10,229 bases of DNA, from positions 1 through 10,229 of the forward strand of contig CAUCOL010000033.1 of the NCBI GenBank assembly GCA_958444395.1. The letters run 5' to 3'. The number at the start of each line of letters is the position of its first letter. Position 1 is the first letter of the stretch. The notes under the pieces were generated by a model, which saw only the letters and a program-made list of their open reading frames with translations, made no database searches and was not told where the DNA came from. Made by a program: the position numbers and the translations under genes. Of the stretch, positions 7,515 to 10,229 are shown piece after piece. Source of the DNA: an uncultured Lachnospiraceae bacterium. Lineage in GTDB: Bacteria > Bacillota > Clostridia > Lachnospirales > Lachnospiraceae.

Positions 7515-8684
7515 CTAATTCTGCACTTTGCTTCCATTTACTTTCGTGATCTCTTTTCCATTCCGCAAAATAGTCACTTCGATATCTGCCACTCTGTCCA
7601 CAGCTTCATCCTCTACTAAAGAATAGCTGACATTTGATGTAAATGCGGTTGCATTTAACTCACTGTCTGAACCGGACAGATTGGTATAGATCTTTCCAAT
7701 CTTGTTTTTAAAATCAATTCCATTATCCGTAATACTTAATGTATAACCGCTCGGGCGTTTTGTATAGCCTGTCGGAGTCGTGGCTGCATTAAAATTCACA
7801 CTCTTCTGTGCGATAATATACAGCTTGATCTGATCATTTGCCACGCCTGCCGGTGCAAAGGTCGAGTCTGTATCCATAATAATGCGGTCATCCTTGTTCA
7901 TCGGCTGATAAAAGATGTAGAAGTTATTGATCTGATCTGCCGGCAGGGAAACTGCCTCAATATTTTCTTCGTATTTATCTGTTGAGGAAATACCTGTCGG
8001 ATAAGATCCATAAGCCGTAGCTGAAAATACATATTCATAGTCAACCTTAATGATCACATTTCCGGATGCATCCGGATCCTGTTTTCCTGTTACCTTGATC
8101 GTACGCTCCAGATAATCTCCGATGGAATTGCTCGTCAGTGATGTGGCAACATTTGCACTATTACAGCCATCCTCATGCTTTGTCAGAAAATACAGCTTCG
8201 CATCCAACAAAGGAAGTCCGTCATCTGCTGATAATACATCTTTCGCTGTATCCATCGAGCCTATGACAGAACGCTTGTAATCCACTATATTGGTGCCATT
8301 ATCTACCGAAGAAACCGGCGTAATCTTCGTCTCTACATCAAAGGTACTCTTATCAATCGTCTCTGTCTTCTTTAATGTGTATTCCTGTCCGGCAGCCACC
8401 TGTCCGGTCTTAACCGACCAGTCCGGTGCAGCAGAAACTACCACATTCTGATCCGACAGAGAATAATCTGCTTTTTTAAATTTCTCCAAAATGTTCTGTG
8501 CCTCCACCGTAGCATTTTGACGCATACGGCTGTCAGCATTTTTTTTGGCGGAATCGGTAAAATAATTTAAAATCGGCATCGTTACGATTGCCAGAATCGC
8601 TATCGTAAGCATCAGTTCTACTAAAGTAAAACCTCGTTGATCCCGTCTTATCCTTTGCGCTGTTTTTCTTACTTTCTCCATCAT
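7515..8684 (-). CDS. Type IV prepilin, PilV/GspI-like (class uncertain)
   Basis: About 389-390 residues. The frame also extends to a GTG at 8705, but no ribosome site precedes that codon. AGAGGTGA lies just before an ATG ATG pair at 8684 and 8681, so one of these is chosen as the start. Counted from the GTG, the prepilin peptidase site is RRDQRG (20-25) with cleavage after Gly25, then FTLVELMLTIAILAIV with Glu30 at mature +5. The transmembrane helix spans about 26-46. A basic leader of 17-18 residues is long but acceptable. A polar region (TDSAKKNADSRMRQNATVEAQNIL) follows the helix, then a large globular part. The C-terminus, DIEVTILRNGKEITKVNGSK (374-393), has the V-x-V-x-x-NGK pattern seen in PilV/GspI-type minor pilins. 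The globular domain is much bigger than a usual minor pilin (about 150-200 residues). It is the first gene after an intrinsic terminator and so leads the prepilin operon. Confidence 0.9.
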   Translation of the reverse strand: MMEKVRKTAQRIRRDQRGFTLVELMLTIAILAIVTMPILNYFTDSAKKNADSRMRQNATVEAQNILEKFKKADYSLSDQNVVVSAAPDWSVKTGQVAAGQEYTLKKTETIDKSTFDVETKITPVSSVDNGTNIVDYKRSVIGSMDTAKDVLSADDGLPLLDAKLYFLTKHEDGCNSANVATSLTSNSIGDYLERTIKVTGKQDPDASGNVIIKVDYEYVFSATAYGSYPTGISSTDKYEENIEAVSLPADQINNFYIFYQPMNKDDRIIMDTDSTFAPAGVANDQIKLYIIAQKSVNFNAATTPTGYTKRPSGYTLSITDNGIDFKNKIGKIYTNLSGSDSELNATAFTSNVSYSLVEDEAVDRVADIEVTILRNGKEITKVNGSKVQN

Positions 8685-8685
8685 T

Positions 8686-8693
8686 TCACCTCT
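8686..8693 (-). promoter_or_regulatory. Ribosome binding site that fixes the start of the first prepilin gene
   Basis: Minus strand AGAGGTGA. The GAGG core is 4 bases from the ATG at 8684 and 7 bases from the ATG at 8681. It favours these over the upstream in-frame GTG at 8705, which has only a weak purine stretch before it. Confidence 0.65.
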
Positions 8694-8731
8694 ATCCCTT
8701 CCCACCAGTGTTCCGGCAGGTACTGTTCTTT

Positions 8732-8759
8732 ATCCTAATACATTTCTCTTATTCTACAA
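8732..8759 (-). promoter_or_regulatory. Possible weak promoter of the prepilin operon
   Basis: Just past the terminator, the minus strand reads TTGTAG, a 16-base spacer, then TAGGAT. The boxes match the sigma-70/SigA consensus at only 3 and 4 of 6 bases. The location makes sense for a second promoter that would drive the prepilins separately. An alternative is that the prepilins depend on read-through of the terminator. Confidence 0.2.
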
Positions 8760-8785
8760 AAAGGGCAAAACCAGCGTTTTGCCCT
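8757..8785 (-). terminator. Intrinsic terminator between the PilO-like gene and the prepilin genes
   Basis: On the minus strand, AGGGCAAAA, a 6-base loop CGCTGG, then TTTTGCCCT form a perfect 9-bp stem. It is followed directly by a T run (TTTTTG). The hairpin starts 13 bases after the PilO-like stop codon. The run of U after the stem is on the minus strand only, so it terminates the pilN-pilO transcript. The plus strand side has no T run. Confidence 0.85.
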
Positions 8786-8798
8786 AGCAAATATCATC

Positions 8799-9560
8799 TT
8801 ATCTGTCTTTAAAGATGTTACCCTCTGAACCCTGGTCAGATTTGATATTCGGCTCCTGATATGTCTCGCCTGTACCAGTGATTGAGTACATGCTGACTGT
8901 CATATTGCAGGTCAGAAGATCTTCAGATCCCTCCTGATCTGACTTTGTAGCTGAAATATCCGTGATCGTCATACGATCTTTGGAATCATTGATATAATCA
9001 ATAACACTCTTCAAAGATTTATATGGAGCAGTAAATGCTACCGCTACATCTGAACGATAACCATAGTAGTTTGCTGCTGCAGATACAACATCCTTTGCAG
9101 GCGTATCTGCTGTAATCGCTGTTCCCGTAACATTCTGTGCCGGAAGCAGTGTTGTAGTCGGCTGTGCCGCAGTTGTGCCTGAACCGTCCGATGCAGCACC
9201 AGGCTGATAGAATAACTGGTTCATCGTATAGCCTTCTGACTGGATCGTTACATCATCGATGCCTTCATACATCTTATTCAGATCATAGATTGCATCCTGT
9301 GTACGCACCTCAGAAGGAAACTTCTGCAGTACCTGCGCAATCTGGTTCTGTTTGTCTGCTGTATCCGCCAGAATGTTTGCCTTACCGGCTTCCATTGTCT
9401 CTAACTTACTAACTTCTGTACGAAGCTGATCTGTCTGCGACTGCAACTCTGCCTTCTTTGCATTCAGCTTGCTGAATACCAGGAAATAGCAGGCAGCTAC
9501 GATTACGATCGCACCTAAAAAATATAATAACTTTTTGTCTCTATCTGACATTTTCTTCAT
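8799..9560 (-). CDS. PilO-like type IV pilus alignment protein
   Basis: 253 codons from ATG 9560, with GGAGG 9 bases upstream; ATG four codons later is a less likely alternative. A short basic N-terminus (MKKMSDRDKK) precedes one transmembrane helix at about 11-30. A predicted coiled coil follows at 32-78 (KLNAKKAELQSQTDQLRTEV and so on). The segment from 82 (PSEVRTQDAIYDLNKMYEG) is the usual start of the PilO ferredoxin-like region. A Thr/Ala/Pro linker occupies 120-157. A second alpha-beta unit at 170-228 includes YKSLKSVIDYINDSKDRMTI, the typical helix-then-strand of the PilO fold. PilO pairs with PilN through the coiled coils and connects PilM to the pilus outside the membrane. It lies directly after the PilN-like gene, 78 bases downstream, as in canonical pilMNO operons. 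The sequence similarity I can see is structural rather than motif-level, but size, topology and neighbour agree. Confidence 0.82.
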   Translation of the reverse strand: MKKMSDRDKKLLYFLGAIVIVAACYFLVFSKLNAKKAELQSQTDQLRTEVSKLETMEAGKANILADTADKQNQIAQVLQKFPSEVRTQDAIYDLNKMYEGIDDVTIQSEGYTMNQLFYQPGAASDGSGTTAAQPTTTLLPAQNVTGTAITADTPAKDVVSAAANYYGYRSDVAVAFTAPYKSLKSVIDYINDSKDRMTITDISATKSDQEGSEDLLTCNMTVSMYSITGTGETYQEPNIKSDQGSEGNIFKDR

Positions 9561-9638
9561 TGTATATTCCCTCCAATCGACTGGTAGCGAGTGTACTCAC
9601 TATTTTCCGTATTTATGTTTGTCGTGCTCTCTCAGTTC

Positions 9639-10229
9639 TTACTGCGCATTCTGTGCAGCTTCCTGTTCTTTTGCCAAAGCACTTACATAATCTGCTGTAA
9701 TGGAAAAATCGTACTTCGTTGTTCCATCCTCAGCATCTACAGCAGCTACGGAAGGAATCGTCAGATTCGTCAGGACATCTACATTCTCCAGATTCATCAG
9801 CATACGTGCAATCGAAATATCTGTGTCAGACTCGATCGTCATGGAAATGCCTGTATCTGTAGACTGTAAATAGCTTACCTGCATATTGTTTGGAAGTTCT
9901 TTTTCCAGTTCATCGATCAGAGCATGCAGATTCTCATTCTGTGTCTCTGTGGATGTATAGATACCATTTACCTGTGTATACACACCGTTAATCTGTGTAT
10001 TCTCATCGTATATTTCATTGATGTAATCCAGCGACTGCTTACGAGCCACCAGCTCATCATTCTCTTTCTTCGCTGTGAAATACCACATCATAGAAAGACC
10101 AACCATCGCCACACTGCATACAACTGCCAGTCCAAATACCAGCTGTGCTGTACGAAGACTCTCTTTATGGCTCTGCACATCAGCTGCACCCTTAGATTCA
10201 AAACCTACCGGCTGCATTGCAGCACCAAC
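9639..10229 (-). CDS. PilN-like alignment protein, possibly C-terminal part of a PilM-PilN fusion (5' end outside window)
   Basis: The frame is open from the window edge (VGAA) into MQPVGFESKG and ends at TAA 9639; 192 codons follow the first ATG at 10217. No convincing ribosome site precedes that ATG. From this Met, there is a soluble segment (1-22), one transmembrane helix at about 24-47 (TAQLVFGLAVVCSVAMVGLS), a coiled coil at about 50-107, and a small alpha-beta domain at 109-178 (LPNNMQVSYLQSTDTGISMTIES, then ISIARMLMNLENVDVLTN). That order is the PilN plan: PilN binds PilM in the cytoplasm and PilO outside the membrane. The canonical PilN INLLP motif, which docks into PilM, is absent from the N-terminus. 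This, together with the open frame and a VGAAMQ sequence reminiscent of the end of an actin-like PilM domain, suggests that PilM and PilN are fused. An ordinary PilN start just outside the window remains possible. Confidence 0.78.
   Translation of the reverse strand, partial: VGAAMQPVGFESKGAADVQSHKESLRTAQLVFGLAVVCSVAMVGLSMMWYFTAKKENDELVARKQSLDYINEIYDENTQINGVYTQVNGIYTSTETQNENLHALIDELEKELPNNMQVSYLQSTDTGISMTIESDTDISIARMLMNLENVDVLTNLTIPSVAAVDAEDGTTKYDFSITADYVSALAKEQEAAQNAQ

Noticed and set aside
8684..8705. Upstream GTG start for the first prepilin
   Set aside because: It would place the AGAGGTGA ribosome site inside the coding region and lengthen the prepilin leader to 25 residues; the ATG pair at 8684/8681 is better supported.
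9586..9601. Near-palindrome AGCGAGTGTACTCACT in the gap between the PilN-like and PilO-like genes
   Set aside because: It could form a short hairpin or an operator, but the stem has a wobble pair, the loop is very small and no U run follows, so it is not a terminator. A single short palindrome is not enough to call a regulator site.
1..10229. Search for CRISPR, tRNA, insertion sequences, toxin-antitoxin or defence genes
   Set aside because: Nearly the whole window is occupied by seven co-directional pilus-locus genes; no direct repeat array, cloverleaf, transposase motif or inverted terminal repeats were seen.

Overview
The window holds seven genes, all on the minus strand and read from the right end to the left. 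Together they look like the distal part of a type IV pilus (T4P) locus of a Gram-positive, moderately low-GC anaerobe. The best guess is a gut Firmicute of the Lachnospiraceae/Clostridia type. That guess rests on four things: Bacillus/Clostridium-style Shine-Dalgarno sequences (GGAGG, AGGGGGTGAT), the codon usage, a secreted protein resembling a family I recall as DUF5057 and associate with Lachnospiraceae, and a T4P locus without outer-membrane genes. Genus-level placement is not supported by the sequence.

Layout in transcription order. (1) 10229-9639: a PilN-like inner alignment protein. Its frame stays open past the window edge, and it may be the C-terminal half of a PilM-PilN fusion. (2) 9560-8799: a PilO-like partner with one membrane helix, a coiled coil and a C-terminal ferredoxin-like region. 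(3) An intrinsic terminator at 8757-8785 separates this assembly-platform segment from the prepilin segment. (4) 8684-7515: a class III prepilin, possibly PilV/GspI-like. (5) 7499-5130: a 789-residue PilX/GspK-like prepilin that lacks Glu5 and has beta-helix or bactofilin-like repeats. (6) 5084-4518: a small FimU/GspH-like prepilin. (7) 4511-3870: a PilW/GspJ-like prepilin. (8) 3842 to beyond position 1: a giant exported protein of at least 1280 residues with a signal peptide. There is no gene-free stretch longer than 93 bases.

How the genes work together (inference). PilN and PilO form the membrane alignment subcomplex that couples the cytoplasmic ATPase and PilM ring to the growing pilus. 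The four prepilins look like a minor-pilin tip complex of the V/I, X/K, U/H and W/J types. The giant protein sits where pilY1 sits relative to the minor pilin genes in Gram-negative T4P operons. It also carries a signal peptide and an EF-hand-like loop, as PilY1 does, but I see no other resemblance to PilY1. The most interesting hypothesis is therefore that the PilX-like protein plus this giant protein form a Gram-positive functional counterpart of the PilX-PilY1 tip adhesin module.

Missing from the window, and presumably outside it, are the ATPases (PilB/PilT), PilC, the main body of PilM, the prepilin peptidase and possibly the major pilin. I see no tRNA, rRNA, CRISPR array, insertion sequence or phage gene.
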